Below are positions 17,571 to 27,113 of a stretch of DNA of 44,940 nucleotides, one piece after another. This DNA is from Sulfurimonas sp. Its GTDB lineage: Bacteria > Campylobacterota > Campylobacteria > Campylobacterales > Sulfurimonadaceae. Under the pieces are notes generated by a model, which worked only from the letters and a program-made list of their open reading frames with translations, was not told the DNA's origin and searched no databases. A program made the translations under genes and the position numbers. The stretch spans positions 1-44,940 of the forward strand of contig DAIDMU010000120.1 of the NCBI GenBank assembly GCA_027448805.1, in the 5' to 3' direction. Position 1 is the stretch's first letter; each line of letters starts with the position of its first letter.

Positions 17571-17680
17571 GCTTCTCTTTAGACCTGTGCAATGGTGCTT
17601 CGAGGTACTGTGTCAGGGTAGGAATACAGCAGCACGCCTTAGAGTGTTATGTGCCGCAGGTATCTGGAGAGGAGTCTTTT
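17571..17680 (+). ncRNA. ffs: Signal recognition particle RNA (4.5S type)
   Basis: The domain IV signature GTCAGG...GGAA...AGCAGC is at about 17611-17633. Long pairing arms extend outward: ACCTGTGCA with TGTGCCGCAGGT, and CTTCTCTTTAGA with TCTGGAGAGGAG. This forms the usual single hairpin of about 105 bases. It binds Ffh to target membrane proteins. The RNA ends in CTTTTT. The exact ends are estimated from pairing. Confidence 0.92.
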
Positions 17681-17825
17681 TAAGACAATGCTTTTGCTAA
17701 ATTTCTTCGTTGAAATGAAGTGAATTTTCGTCATTTACCACAAGTAAACTCCTCAAATTAGCTTAATTTCGTTTCGAACTTTAATAAAATCAGTTGCCTT
17801 TATCTCGGTGCAATTTTTTTTGTGA

Positions 17826-18053
17826 TTAATCTTTTCTATGTTTAGAAATTCCGCATGCCTGATTCTGTTTTGGCGGGTTGTTTTTTAAGTATGTTAAATC
17901 TTCTAGCGTTTGCGTTAAAACTCTCTTTTGCTGCAGCAGCGGAAGCATACGGTTATCTTTTTCGTTCATTGGCAGGCTCATGTCCAAGAGTACAGCCTCA
18001 ACCTCTTTGTCCAAATCAAGCAGCGCATTGTTAATATGTTTAATAGAATTCAT
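17826..18053 (-). CDS. Small hypothetical protein
   Basis: 75 residues (MNSIKHINNALLDLDKEVEAVLLDMSLPMNEKDNRML...), helical and acidic, with a C-terminal NNPPKQNQACGI tail. No family recognised. A longer in-frame start at 18209 would overlap rpmI and its promoter, so I chose 18053. The ribosome binding site is weak. It lies divergent to rpmI. Confidence 0.5.
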   Translation of the reverse strand: MNSIKHINNALLDLDKEVEAVLLDMSLPMNEKDNRMLPLLQQKRVLTQTLEDLTYLKNNPPKQNQACGISKHRKD

Positions 18054-18087
18054 TTCGTGAGTATAACAAAAAATCAAAATATTTTGG

Positions 18088-18093
18088 TATAAT
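18088..18093 (+). promoter_or_regulatory. -10 box before rpmI-rplT
   Basis: TATAAT at 18088-18093, 54 bases before the rpmI ATG, preceded by alternating A/T tracts. The infC gene that usually precedes rpmI is absent, so this pair probably has its own promoter. Confidence 0.55.
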
Positions 18094-18147
18094 TTCGCTC
18101 TCAAAGTACATTTTGTACCGTAAGAGAATTTTACGAAGGAGTTATCG

Positions 18148-18339
18148 ATGCCAAAAATGAAATCGGTTAAAGGCGCTGTAAAGCGTTTTAAAGTTAAGAA
18201 AAACGGCACAGTAAAGCGCGGTACAGCGTTTCGCAGCCATATTCTGACAAAACAAGATTCAGATACTCGCTCTAAGCAGCATAAACCAAAAGTTATTGCA
18301 AAAGTTGATGAAAAAAATGTAAAGGCTATGATTAACTAA
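18148..18339 (+). CDS. rpmI: 50S ribosomal protein L35
   Basis: 63 residues, [25 protein letters not shown], basic throughout: the complete L35 family length and sequence. GAAGGAG lies upstream of the ATG. It is followed by rplT after 102 bases. Confidence 0.97.
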   Translation: MPKMKSVKGAVKRFKVKKNGTVKRGTAFRSHILTKQDSDTRSKQHKPKVIAKVDEKNVKAMIN

Positions 18340-18360
18340 TTTTAGTTGATTGTTCAATCT

Positions 18361-18421
18361 CCAGAACTATTCTGGGCAAGACCACCTAGATGTGGCACCT
18401 TGAGCACAAAAAGTGACTAGG
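18361..18421 (+). promoter_or_regulatory. Two hairpins between rpmI and rplT
   Basis: A perfect CCAGAA-CTA-TTCTGG stem (18361-18375) is followed by CCTAG (18385-18389) pairing with CTAGG (18417-18421). The second closes near the rplT ribosome binding site. L20 regulates its own operon by binding mRNA in several bacteria, so a role in control is possible but unproven. Confidence 0.4.
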
Positions 18422-18441
18422 TAAAGAAAAAAGGAAATAAA

Positions 18442-18801
18442 ATGCCAAGAGTAAAAACAGGTGTTGTTCGTAGAAGAAGACACAAAAAGATATTAAAACT
18501 AGCTAAGGGTTTTTACAGCGGTCGCCGTAAACATTACCGTAAAGCTAAAGAACAAATAGAACGTTCAATGTACTACTCGTTCCGTGACCGCAAGCAAAAG
18601 AAGCGTGATTTCCGTAAATTATGGATTATCCGTATAAATGCAGCTTGTCGTCTTAACGGTATGAACTACTCATCGTTTATGAACGGTATTCACAAATCTG
18701 GCATCGAACTTGACCGTAAGGTTCTTGCTGATATGGCGATGAATGACGCAGCAGCATTTAGTGCAGTTGCAGCAGCATCAAAATCAGCATTAAGTAAGTA
18801 A
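18442..18801 (+). CDS. rplT: 50S ribosomal protein L20
   Basis: 119 residues, full length for the family. [29 protein letters not shown] is the rRNA-binding basic N-terminus, and the globular C-terminal half carries [11 protein letters not shown] and [17 protein letters not shown] precedes the ATG. L20 is an early assembly protein and in other bacteria represses its own operon. Confidence 0.97.
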   Translation: MPRVKTGVVRRRRHKKILKLAKGFYSGRRKHYRKAKEQIERSMYYSFRDRKQKKRDFRKLWIIRINAACRLNGMNYSSFMNGIHKSGIELDRKVLADMAMNDAAAFSAVAAASKSALSK

Positions 18802-18808
18802 ATTAGAT

Positions 18809-18826
18809 TCCGTGCTTTGTCACGGA
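18809..18826. terminator. Bidirectional terminator between rplT and the regulator operon
   Basis: A perfect TCCGTG-CTTTGT-CACGGA stem lies just after the rplT stop and touches the stop of the convergent minus-strand gene. TTT follows on the plus strand and A/T-rich sequence on the other side. Confidence 0.65.
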
Positions 18827-18828
18827 GT

Positions 18829-20514
18829 TTAAATTTTGTGCAGAAACAGTACAGAATTCCCGCTGCCGTTATAATAAACTCCCATTGACGATTTTTTTGA
18901 GATATAGATTCCTCTTCCATTAAAAGATGTTGATTTTTTAAATAACTTGCTCAAAATTTTAGTATCAAACCCATTTCCCTCGTCTTTAATAGTTGTAACT
19001 ATATATCTGTTTGTGGCATGCTCTATTGTATGAAGGCTTGCCGTTATGCTTTTTGTACAATCCTTTTGCATCTCTTCTAATTTTGCAAAATAAGTGTTGT
19101 CATTTAATAGTTTATGTTTTGTCTCAGCATCAAGACCGAGGTTTCCATGCTCGTAAGCGTTCATAAACAGTTCAGAAAAAACGACACCTGCATTGTATGC
19201 AAGTTTGTAGTTATTGCTAAGATTACTCCAAACATTTGAGTACCAGTCGTTAGCTTCTTCAACAGCATCTAGAGTGCTTTGAAACACTTTCTCTACAAAC
19301 TTATTGTTACTGGTTAAGTCCAATTGGTTTATGATTATGAAGGTTATATCATCCTCTTGCAAGTAGGTTCTGCGTAAAAAATTGTTTACCATATCCTCTT
19401 TTGAGAACGAGTTCAAGAAATCGTTCTCAATAAACTCTAAATATTGTTTGTCTTTGGTAATTGTGTTGTTTTCAATAACGCCGTCACTGTAAAAAAGAAA
19501 TTTTGAGATATTTTCGATACTGCAGTATGATAAATTCACCTCTTTGGTATATTTGCTCATTGGCGGATTGTTGGATTTAATTTTTATGATTTTTGCATCT
19601 TTTGTTTGCATAAGAATTGATGGCATCGCAAATTTAGCATAATTAATAGTGTTCTTTTTGCAGTCAATAGTTATAAAATCTATTGATAAAGCCTCTTCAT
19701 CAAGTAAAATAGGTCTTATGTACTCTAGTGACATCTCTATTAAATTGTTAAGATTAAAATTACTATTTTTCTTCATCTGATCTATTGTATGATTTACGTA
19801 TGAAGTCATTAACATTGAGCTTAGTGATGCAGACAGGCCTTTGCCCATACCGTCAACAATGGAGTAGAACGCAAGGTCATCGTTTATTTTTCTTACGCTG
19901 TATGCATCTCCGCTTAGTACATCAAGGGGTTTGTAGAAGAAGTCTATCAGAGCCATGCATTGATTGTCAATCATATGATAGTAAAAATCATTTCTTACAA
20001 TATTTAATTCTTTTGAGAATGCCAAATCTTCTTGATATGAGTTGTATTTCTCTTTTTTTTCAAACTCTCTTATCCTCTTCTCTCTCTGCTCTTTTATGTA
20101 ATTATTTGCAATCAGAAGCTTGGATACATTCTCTATAGCCTGCATAACTTCTATTGCTACGATTGGTTTTTTGATAAAATTGTTTACATTCAGCTGCAGT
20201 GCTTGTACTATTACATCTATATCTTGTATAGCAGAAACTAGAATAATAGGGATATCTTTATCAACATTTCTGATTTTTTTAATCATATCTATGCCGTTAA
20301 GAACAGGCATGTCGTAGTCCGCGATGATAATATTTATATCTTCATCGTAAAATTTTTGGTACCCTTCTTCGCCATTGTTTGCAAAAATTATTTTTTTTAC
20401 TAAACCTTCGAAAATAGCATCATAAAGCAGTTGAGTGGTTTTGTTATCTTCAACACAAAGAAGTGTTAAAGATTTTAGATAGTCTAATACGGAGCTGTCA
20501 ATATTGCTTTGCAT
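18829..20514 (-). CDS. Response regulator with PP2C phosphatase and anti-sigma-kinase-like ATPase domains
   Basis: 561 residues in three domains. The receiver (about 15-130) has acidic E22/D23, phosphorylation site D66 in ADYDMP, and K116. The SpoIIE/RsbU-type PP2C (about 185-395) has DVLSGDAYS, VDGMGKGLSAS and FYSDGVIEN. The HATPase_c domain (about 420-555) resembles RsbW, with ELFMNAYEHGN (N box) and IKDEGNGFD (G1 box). It can thus in principle both phosphorylate and dephosphorylate an STAS antagonist under receiver control. An STAS gene and a chemoreceptor precede it in the same operon. The start overlaps the chemoreceptor stop as TAATG. Confidence 0.9.
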   Translation of the reverse strand: MQSNIDSSVLDYLKSLTLLCVEDNKTTQLLYDAIFEGLVKKIIFANNGEEGYQKFYDEDINIIIADYDMPVLNGIDMIKKIRNVDKDIPIILVSAIQDIDVIVQALQLNVNNFIKKPIVAIEVMQAIENVSKLLIANNYIKEQREKRIREFEKKEKYNSYQEDLAFSKELNIVRNDFYYHMIDNQCMALIDFFYKPLDVLSGDAYSVRKINDDLAFYSIVDGMGKGLSASLSSMLMTSYVNHTIDQMKKNSNFNLNNLIEMSLEYIRPILLDEEALSIDFITIDCKKNTINYAKFAMPSILMQTKDAKIIKIKSNNPPMSKYTKEVNLSYCSIENISKFLFYSDGVIENNTITKDKQYLEFIENDFLNSFSKEDMVNNFLRRTYLQEDDITFIIINQLDLTSNNKFVEKVFQSTLDAVEEANDWYSNVWSNLSNNYKLAYNAGVVFSELFMNAYEHGNLGLDAETKHKLLNDNTYFAKLEEMQKDCTKSITASLHTIEHATNRYIVTTIKDEGNGFDTKILSKLFKKSTSFNGRGIYISKKSSMGVYYNGSGNSVLFLHKI

Positions 20515-22490
20515 TAAATTTTAAATTTGCTCAGTTCATTTTGCAGTCTGTTTGCATCATTTGAAAGTTTTGTAGCGGCTTCGTCCACGAGATTTCTATG
20601 TTCTGTATTTCTTTGAGAAATCTCTATTATCTCATCCATGTCACGAATAAGTTCTTTTGTTTTTGTAGCAATATAGGTGCTTTGGTGCATAACATCGCTG
20701 GACTTATCTGTTGTTATAGAAAGATTTTCTTTTGTCTCCTGTGAAGAAGAGATGAGAGCTTGTGCCGAACCTGCTATATTGCTCATATTTTTTGATGTTC
20801 TTAGTGTCTCTTCTGAAATCTCAATAACATTTTGAGTTATTAGATTTACGTTAGCGCTAATCTCGCTAAGGCTTTTTTGTGTTCTCTCAGCCAGTTTTCT
20901 TACTTCATCTGCAACGACGGCAAATCCTCTGCCATGCTCACCTGCGCGTGCCGCTTCTATTGCTGCATTAAGTGCAAGCAGATTTGTCTGGTCAGCTATA
21001 TCTGAGATAATCGCTAAAACATCTTTGATATTTTTTGCTTGTTCAGTTAGTGATGAAACTTTTTGAACTAAATCTTGTTGGTGTTCACTTCCGTCTTCTA
21101 TCGCCTTAACGACAGAGTCAAGTTCATGAATAAAGCCGTCCAGTACGCCAAATGTCTGCTTTAAGTCTTCTGTTACCGTGATGGAAGCCTCTTCAATAGC
21201 ATCAAGACGAGTTCCGACTTCGCTTACTAAAACATTTATTTTTGTGATTTTACCATCTGCAAGCTCACCATTTTTTGTGAGCTCCTCGACAATATTGTTG
21301 AGTATTTTACTCTCTTTAGATGTTGTCGTAGAGACGTCTTTGGCTTGATAGACGCTCTCTTTAAATGCTACAATCATTATATGTAAGGCTTTTGAAATTT
21401 GTGAGATTTCGTCACTCCCTTCTACTATGATGTCACAAGTCAAGTCTAAGTTGCTAGATACACACTCTATCTTCTCTAAGCTGCTGCGAACACTTCTGTT
21501 TACGCCTCTGCTTATTGTGAATATGATTAAAAATATTGCAACAGCAAAAATAAGATAGCTAAGAAGAGTTATCAATGCACTTCTGTTTTCTTTGGATTCA
21601 ACTTCATCTAGGAGAATGCTGTTTTGTTTTGCAAGCTCATCATCAACTTCTTTTAAGAGGTCTATTTTTTTGGTTATAGTTTGAAACCATGTAACGCTAT
21701 CAACTCCAAAGTTACCCTCCAATGCTTTGCTTCTCGCAATATCTCTCATTTTATTTACTTCGGCAATAACAGGAGAGTTCATCTTCTCCTGGTATAGCGC
21801 TTTTGAACTGTCGGTCGCCATTGATAAATAAGCATCCAAAAAGGCGTCCTGCTCAGCAACGAGCGTAACCCACTTGGCAAATACGCCGTCTCCAAACTTA
21901 TTAGCGGCAAAAGTACCGCTTAGAACCGCTCTCTCAATTCCGGCACGCTCTTTAGATTTTAGAAAGTTTGTATATGAATCAAGTGCTTTTACAAGCTCTT
22001 GGGTGTTAGCCAGCTTCGCAGTCAGCGACACGATGTTTAAAATCTTTTTATTCATATTTGTGTAGTACGAAACCACCTCACCGACACTTATCGAAAGAGA
22101 ATCAACTTGAGAGCGAATTTGTGCTATTTTGCCCATATCTGAGTTAAAAGCTGATATTTCACTGTTAAGCTCTTTTGGGAATGATTCTAAATCTAATGTG
22201 GCAATATATGAAACAAAATCATCATACTCCTCTTTTGTCAACCCTCTCTGTTTTGGCAGAATATCACCGAACTGCCCGCCTTTTGAACCGATGTAGCCAG
22301 CACTAGCCCCACGTTCTTTTTGTGTTTCATGAATTAAGTGGCTTAGCTTTATGGAGAGTTCATTCAATGCTTGCGCTTGATGAATCATTGCTCTGTTTTT
22401 GAAAGTGCTATTAAGAGTAATAGCAATAATTACAAGAGCAAATGAGACGACTATTGCGGTAATAAGGTTTAATTTATATTTTATTGTCAT
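20514..22490 (-). CDS. Methyl-accepting chemotaxis-like protein with NIT-type sensor domain
   Basis: A 658-residue membrane receptor. The first membrane helix is at about 8-28. A periplasmic NIT (nitrate/nitrite-sensing type) domain follows, from about 50 to 290, with [18 protein letters not shown] and [11 protein letters not shown]. The second helix is at about 310-333, then HAMP, then the signalling domain with the hallmark tip [41 protein letters not shown]. Its place between an STAS protein and a PP2C/kinase regulator suggests it controls that module as well as, or instead of, flagellar CheA. The ligand is unknown; NIT domains respond to nitrate in some proteins. It begins 1 base after the STAS stop. 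Confidence 0.9.
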   Translation of the reverse strand: MTIKYKLNLITAIVVSFALVIIAITLNSTFKNRAMIHQAQALNELSIKLSHLIHETQKERGASAGYIGSKGGQFGDILPKQRGLTKEEYDDFVSYIATLDLESFPKELNSEISAFNSDMGKIAQIRSQVDSLSISVGEVVSYYTNMNKKILNIVSLTAKLANTQELVKALDSYTNFLKSKERAGIERAVLSGTFAANKFGDGVFAKWVTLVAEQDAFLDAYLSMATDSSKALYQEKMNSPVIAEVNKMRDIARSKALEGNFGVDSVTWFQTITKKIDLLKEVDDELAKQNSILLDEVESKENRSALITLLSYLIFAVAIFLIIFTISRGVNRSVRSSLEKIECVSSNLDLTCDIIVEGSDEISQISKALHIMIVAFKESVYQAKDVSTTTSKESKILNNIVEELTKNGELADGKITKINVLVSEVGTRLDAIEEASITVTEDLKQTFGVLDGFIHELDSVVKAIEDGSEHQQDLVQKVSSLTEQAKNIKDVLAIISDIADQTNLLALNAAIEAARAGEHGRGFAVVADEVRKLAERTQKSLSEISANVNLITQNVIEISEETLRTSKNMSNIAGSAQALISSSQETKENLSITTDKSSDVMHQSTYIATKTKELIRDMDEIIEISQRNTEHRNLVDEAATKLSNDANRLQNELSKFKI

Positions 22491-22491
22491 A

Positions 22492-22779
22492 TTAAGCTCT
22501 TTTTGCTTTGAAAGTTGATATTAAATTTAAGTCATCCAGCAGATGCAACAGTTGCTCATTTCCGACATGCATCTGGATATCGATGTTGTCTTTTAAAACA
22601 AGTTTGTTTAGGTAGCCTATCACGGATGATGTTATAGAGAGGGAATCCACAATAGTAATATTGATGTGTTTATGTTGAAGAATCAGAGCGTCAACTTTCT
22701 CTTTAATATTTTGAAAGTCACTTATGCTTTTGATGTTGCCTGTGATTTTGATTGTGTTTGAAGATGTTTCGATTTCCAT
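22492..22779 (-). CDS. STAS-domain protein (anti-sigma antagonist-like)
   Basis: A 95-residue STAS fold: alternating strands and helices with [22 protein letters not shown], where the DSLSITSS stretch is the place of the phosphorylatable serine in SpoIIAA-like proteins. It is probably the substrate of the RsbW/RsbU-like domains encoded two genes downstream. Start at MEIETSSN. No sigma factor gene is nearby, so the output may be a protein partner other than a sigma factor. Confidence 0.8.
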   Translation of the reverse strand: MEIETSSNTIKITGNIKSISDFQNIKEKVDALILQHKHINITIVDSLSITSSVIGYLNKLVLKDNIDIQMHVGNEQLLHLLDDLNLISTFKAKRA

Positions 22780-22848
22780 GGTGCCTGTCCTTTTGTATAA
22801 TAATTTAATATTATATATGGCTGTAGTTTATAATTTAAATAATTAAAG

Positions 22849-24033
22849 TTAACTAAAATCGATTATTTGCTCTATCCAATCTCTCATTTTTTTCTCATAG
22901 CCGACGTTTTTAAGCTCGACAAATTTCAAAGGTTTTGACATGTAGGCTTGTTTTACATATCCGCCAAAATCGTGCGGATAGAGGTACCCCTCATTTTTTT
23001 GTCTGATATTTTTTGGGATAGTTAGCATAACACCGTCATTTATTGCTCTTTGAGCTTCGTTGATAGCCAAATATGCAGAGTTTGATTTTGGGGAGGCACA
23101 AAGATAGATTACTGCTTGGGCTAAAATTATTCTAGCTTCCGGGTAGCCTATTTTTGAAACACTAGTCATGGCGCTTGTTGCTAGAGTCAGGGCTTGCGGA
23201 TTGGCATTTCCTACATCTTCGCTGGCAAGGATTACAAGCCGTCTTGCTATAAAGTCGGCACTCTCTCCGCCGTCTATCAGCCTTGCCAGGTAATAGATTG
23301 CAGCGTCCATATCGGAGCCTCTGATTGACTTAATCATTGCACTTGTTAAATCATAGTGTACACCCGCTTCGCTGCTTCCTGCGCTTAGGGCATTTGGTCT
23401 TAGTGACTTTAAAATATCAATTGTTACATGCGGGTTTATGCTTGAAGCGAATTCTAAAAGCTTTAACATAGCTCTTGCGTCACCGCCGCTGCTTGCTACC
23501 AAATACTCAGCAGCGTCATCGACGCAATTAATATTTGTTTGTGATAAAGCTTGATTTAGAAGTCTAAAAAGTGCTTCGTTTGAGATATGGTAAAGTTCAA
23601 AAAGCATGGAGCGGGAGCGGATTGCCGATGTCAGTGAGAAAAATGGGTTTTCTGTTGATGCGCCGATAATCAAAACCGAGTTGTTCTCCATAACCGGTAG
23701 CAGTACTTCTTGCTGATTTTTGGCCAGTCTATGAACTTCATCTATGAAGATAAGCGGTTTTTGCAGACTATTTTTATAGCGGTCAAATATTTGTCTTAGT
23801 TGTTCAATTTTGATGCTTGTAGCGTTGAATTCATAAAAGGGAAGGTCCATTTTTTTGGCAATGATTCTGGCAATTGATGTTTTTCCGCAGCCTGAGGGTC
23901 CAAAAAAGAAACTATGACCTAGTACTCCCTTCTCACACAACACTCTAAGGGGAGCCTCTTTAGAGCTTAAATGCTCCTGCCCTATTAGGTCATCAAAGCT
24001 ATTTGGTCGTAAAAGATGAGTAAAATCTGCCAA
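22849..24033 (-). CDS. rarA: Replication-associated recombination protein A (RarA/MgsA)
   Basis: A 394-residue AAA+ ATPase acting at stalled replication forks. It has RPNSFDDLIGQEHL, Walker A GPSGCGKT (45-52), Walker B LIFIDEVHRL, sensor 1 GASTENPFF and the C-terminal tetramer domain with GSDMDAAIYYLARLIDGGE and YLYPHDFGG. Length is slightly short but complete. It ends 2 bases after the rluB start, so it is probably co-transcribed with rluB and kdsD. Confidence 0.94.
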   Translation of the reverse strand: MADFTHLLRPNSFDDLIGQEHLSSKEAPLRVLCEKGVLGHSFFFGPSGCGKTSIARIIAKKMDLPFYEFNATSIKIEQLRQIFDRYKNSLQKPLIFIDEVHRLAKNQQEVLLPVMENNSVLIIGASTENPFFSLTSAIRSRSMLFELYHISNEALFRLLNQALSQTNINCVDDAAEYLVASSGGDARAMLKLLEFASSINPHVTIDILKSLRPNALSAGSSEAGVHYDLTSAMIKSIRGSDMDAAIYYLARLIDGGESADFIARRLVILASEDVGNANPQALTLATSAMTSVSKIGYPEARIILAQAVIYLCASPKSNSAYLAINEAQRAINDGVMLTIPKNIRQKNEGYLYPHDFGGYVKQAYMSKPLKFVELKNVGYEKKMRDWIEQIIDFS

Positions 24034-24035
24034 TT

Positions 24036-24947
24036 TTAACTCTTCTTTTTAGTTGTTTTCTTATCTTTGAAACTCTTTTTTTTATCATCTTTAAAAGCAG
24101 GCTTTTTTTCACTCTTAGCAACACTTTTTTCTTCACTTTTTTTAAAGGCCGGTTTTTTACTCTCTCTAGCGTTTGATTTTTTCTCCTCTTTATTCTCTTC
24201 TTTTAAAAATTTGAAGAGGGCCGAGTATTCGCTGCGGCTTAGAAATCTAACCTTGCCGGTTGGAAGATTGTTCAATTCAATCTCGGCAAAACTGACTCTT
24301 TTAAGGTCTGCTATCTCTGCTCCAAAGTGAGCGAAAAATCTTCTAAGTTCACGGTTTTTACCTTCGCTAAGAGCCACTTTCAAGACAGAGTAGTTTGGTT
24401 CATTTTTTTGGATTTTATACCCAATGAAAGGTTTAAACTCCATAGAGGTAACTTTGGAGTGGCTGTGCCCGCCTGCAGTTGCGTCATCAAGAATCATCCC
24501 GTTAAGCATAGCGCTCTCCATCTCTGTGGTAACCTCTCCCTTAATCTTAATCTTGTAAATTCTCTCCAAATCAGACTCCATAAGAGCCGAGGCAACTTTT
24601 GAGGCGTCTGTCAGAAGAAGCAATCCCTCCGAGGCATAGTCAAGTCTTCCAACCGGAATATAGTGCTTATACTCTTTGCTTAGAGTATCATAGATTGTTC
24701 TTCTGCCTTTTGGATCGCTTTTTGTCACAAGCTCGCCTTTTGGTTTATTGTAAACAATGACCGTATATTTGTCTCTTGGAGATACCTGTTTGCCGCTAAC
24801 GTAAACGATGCTTACGCCCTCTTCGATGTCGGTTGCCGGGTTAGTCTCTATCTCACCGTCAACTCTTACATAACCGTCTTGTATGGCCTTGTCTGCTTCT
24901 CTTCTTGAGTAGCTTGAGTGGTGGGCAATATATTTATTTAATCTCAT
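24036..24947 (-). CDS. rluB: 23S rRNA pseudouridine synthase, RluB/RsuA family
   Basis: 303 residues. The N-terminal S4 RNA-binding domain (RLNKYIAHHSSYSRREADKAI) is followed by the synthase core with the catalytic aspartate D103 in VGRLDYASEG. The C-terminal 55 residues are a Lys/Glu/Ser-rich tail with KKPAFK repeats, beyond the usual family end, which may add RNA affinity. It overlaps kdsD by 4 bases. RluB is likeliest, but RluF/RluE/RsuA specificity cannot be excluded. Confidence 0.88.
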   Translation of the reverse strand: MRLNKYIAHHSSYSRREADKAIQDGYVRVDGEIETNPATDIEEGVSIVYVSGKQVSPRDKYTVIVYNKPKGELVTKSDPKGRRTIYDTLSKEYKHYIPVGRLDYASEGLLLLTDASKVASALMESDLERIYKIKIKGEVTTEMESAMLNGMILDDATAGGHSHSKVTSMEFKPFIGYKIQKNEPNYSVLKVALSEGKNRELRRFFAHFGAEIADLKRVSFAEIELNNLPTGKVRFLSRSEYSALFKFLKEENKEEKKSNARESKKPAFKKSEEKSVAKSEKKPAFKDDKKKSFKDKKTTKKKS

Positions 24948-25906
24948 GATATACCTTTTTCTATGAGAGTATGGATATGAAGCACGCCTTTTACTCTTTT
25001 TTCTCTATCTGTCACAACTAGAAGCTGTATCTTCATCTCTTCAATAATTACAAGCGCTTCACTTGCAAGCATGTTTTCATCCTCTATCGTTTTTGGGCTT
25101 AGCGTCGCGTATTTTAAAACACTGTCTTCAAGTGAAAACTCTTTGCTCAGTAGCGCTCTGCGAATGTCGCCGTCACTTACAAGTGCTAATAGCCTGTTTT
25201 GCTCATCGGTAACCAAAACTGTCCCAAGTCTGCCTTCGCTAATCTTTACAATCGCATCTTTTAGTTTTGTATCTGCACTGATGAGAGGCAAATCTTTTAC
25301 TCTCATTAAATCGCTGACTTTTACAAATAGCTGTTTTCCTAACGCTCCACCGGGATGAAACGATGCAAAATCACTCTTTTTGAAGTTTTTTGCCTTCATT
25401 AGGCAGACGGCAAGGGCGTCGCCTAGTGCCAAAGTCAGGGTTGTTGAACTTGTCGGTGCAATATTTAGCGGGCAAGCCTCTTTTTCAACTACAACGTCTA
25501 TAACTAAGTCGCTGTATTTGCCAAGAGTGGAGTTTTTATCTTTTGTCATGCCGATTAGCGGGATATTAAATCTTTTAACATGCGGAAGTATCGAGCTTAA
25601 CTCTTCGCTCTCCCCGCTGTAGCTGATCGCTATAACTACATCATTGTGGCTTATCATTCCAAGGTCGCCGTGAAGTGCTTCGGTAGGATGCAGAAAAAAG
25701 CTTGGAGTTCCGGTTGAGGCAAATGTTGCAGCCATTTTTGCGCCGATTAGACCTGATTTTCCGACGCCCGTAACAATAAGTTTTCCTTTGCAGCTAAGAA
25801 TAATTTCTACCGCTTTATCAAAAACATCGCCAATATTTTTTGCACTCTCCAAAAGAGTATTCGCTTCAATTCTGAGAGTGTCTTGTGCTGTTTGTTTGTA
25901 ATTCAT
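24944..25906 (-). CDS. kdsD: Arabinose-5-phosphate isomerase
   Basis: 320 residues, the KdsD/KpsF layout. An SIS domain (about 30-180; VTGVGKSGLIGAKMAATFASTGTPSFF and LHPTEALHGDLGM) is followed by two CBS repeats (about 205-320; VSDGDIRRALL, HIHTLIEKG). It makes arabinose 5-phosphate for Kdo and thus for lipopolysaccharide core. It is the first gene of the kdsD-rluB-rarA cluster. Confidence 0.92.
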   Translation of the reverse strand: MNYKQTAQDTLRIEANTLLESAKNIGDVFDKAVEIILSCKGKLIVTGVGKSGLIGAKMAATFASTGTPSFFLHPTEALHGDLGMISHNDVVIAISYSGESEELSSILPHVKRFNIPLIGMTKDKNSTLGKYSDLVIDVVVEKEACPLNIAPTSSTTLTLALGDALAVCLMKAKNFKKSDFASFHPGGALGKQLFVKVSDLMRVKDLPLISADTKLKDAIVKISEGRLGTVLVTDEQNRLLALVSDGDIRRALLSKEFSLEDSVLKYATLSPKTIEDENMLASEALVIIEEMKIQLLVVTDREKRVKGVLHIHTLIEKGIS

Positions 25907-25948
25907 AACGCAATTATACCCATTTTGGGTACAAAAGCGTAGAGGAGT

Positions 25949-26968
25949 TTATTTGATGTCAGGCTTTGGTGTTGCAGAAGTTGATTTAGGTAGTTGCGGA
26001 AGAGTTATCGAATCTTTTTTTCCTTCAAGCGCTTTTAAGAACTCTTCAATTGAAGCAGCTTCCTTATCACTGATGTCAGCTCCAAGTTGGATGCGTCCCA
26101 TCTCTTTAATCGCATCTTTTAGCTCCCAAATTTGTCCGTTATGGAAATACGGCGCAGTTTGAGTGATGTTTCTTAGCGTCGGTACTTTAACCATTCCGTT
26201 TTTATTGCCTTTGAAGTCACCTACATCTTGGTATTTATAAGTGGCTGTTACATTGAAGGCATTCATCTCTCCGCCAAGAGCGATACCGTTGTGACAAGTT
26301 GTACAGCCCTTCTCAATAAAAGTTTTTAGACCATCTTGTTGAGCTTTTGTAAGCGCCTTCTCTTTTCCGTTTAGGAAGTTGTCATAAGCTGAGGGAGTAA
26401 CAAGTGTTCTCTCAAAAGTAGCGATTGTGTCTGCAACTTTTTCAAAAGTTATTTCTACATCTTTGCCGTAAGCCTTTTTAAACTCTGCAACATACTCCGG
26501 CATAGATGTAACAGTTTTAACGACATGTTCAGGTGTTGCAGCCATTTCCGGTGCGGCCTGAATAGGTCCCTGAGCTTGCGCTTCTAAATGTGGGTCGCGT
26601 CCGTCCCAAAACTGTGAGCTGAAGAAGACGGCATTGTAAACCGTCGGCGAATTTAGATGATGAGGATTTGGAGTCCATTTATGACCGATTGCAGCGCTGA
26701 TTCCGTCATCACCGCCTTCGCTTAGGTTGTGGCAGCTGTTACAGCTGATAAAACCGCTTTTTGAAAGCCTCGGGTCAAAATAGAGCTTTTTGCCAAGTTC
26801 AACCTTTGCAGTTGTAATAGGATTTTTTGGGTTATCAATAAGCTTTGACAGCTCCGCTTTAGATTTTGGAATAGGCTTAAGACCGGCTTTTTGAGCCTCA
26901 GTAGCCAAATTTGAAGCCATAAGCGATGAAGCTGCAAAAGCTAGAGTCAAAATAGTTTTAGTGCACAT
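25949..26968 (-). CDS. Di-haem cytochrome c peroxidase
   Basis: A periplasmic enzyme reducing H2O2 with electrons from cytochrome c. The signal peptide is MCTKTILTLAFAASSLMAS. The two haem sites are CNSCH (76-80) and CTTCH (222-226), spaced as in the CcpA/MacA family. GPIQAAPEMA and DNFLNGKEKALT are also family blocks. I start at 26968, where AAGGAATCCCA precedes the ATG and the signal peptide begins, rather than at 26998. The C-terminus is short and proline/lysine-rich. Confidence 0.93.
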   Translation of the reverse strand: MCTKTILTLAFAASSLMASNLATEAQKAGLKPIPKSKAELSKLIDNPKNPITTAKVELGKKLYFDPRLSKSGFISCNSCHNLSEGGDDGISAAIGHKWTPNPHHLNSPTVYNAVFFSSQFWDGRDPHLEAQAQGPIQAAPEMAATPEHVVKTVTSMPEYVAEFKKAYGKDVEITFEKVADTIATFERTLVTPSAYDNFLNGKEKALTKAQQDGLKTFIEKGCTTCHNGIALGGEMNAFNVTATYKYQDVGDFKGNKNGMVKVPTLRNITQTAPYFHNGQIWELKDAIKEMGRIQLGADISDKEAASIEEFLKALEGKKDSITLPQLPKSTSATPKPDIK

Positions 26969-27113
26969 TGGGATTCCTTTTTTTCGAAAGTTTGTCACAA
27001 ATATTACATTTTTTTAGCTTCAATAAATATAATTTATTTTATTACTTTAAACCAATGATTTTATTTATAGTAGATAAGCTATAATATATGCTAAAATTTT
27101 TTAAAGGAAAAAT

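Noticed and set aside
18054..18209. Longer N-terminus for the small minus-strand gene at 17826
   Set aside because: It would run through the rpmI promoter and the start of rpmI; the later ATG gives a sensible small protein.
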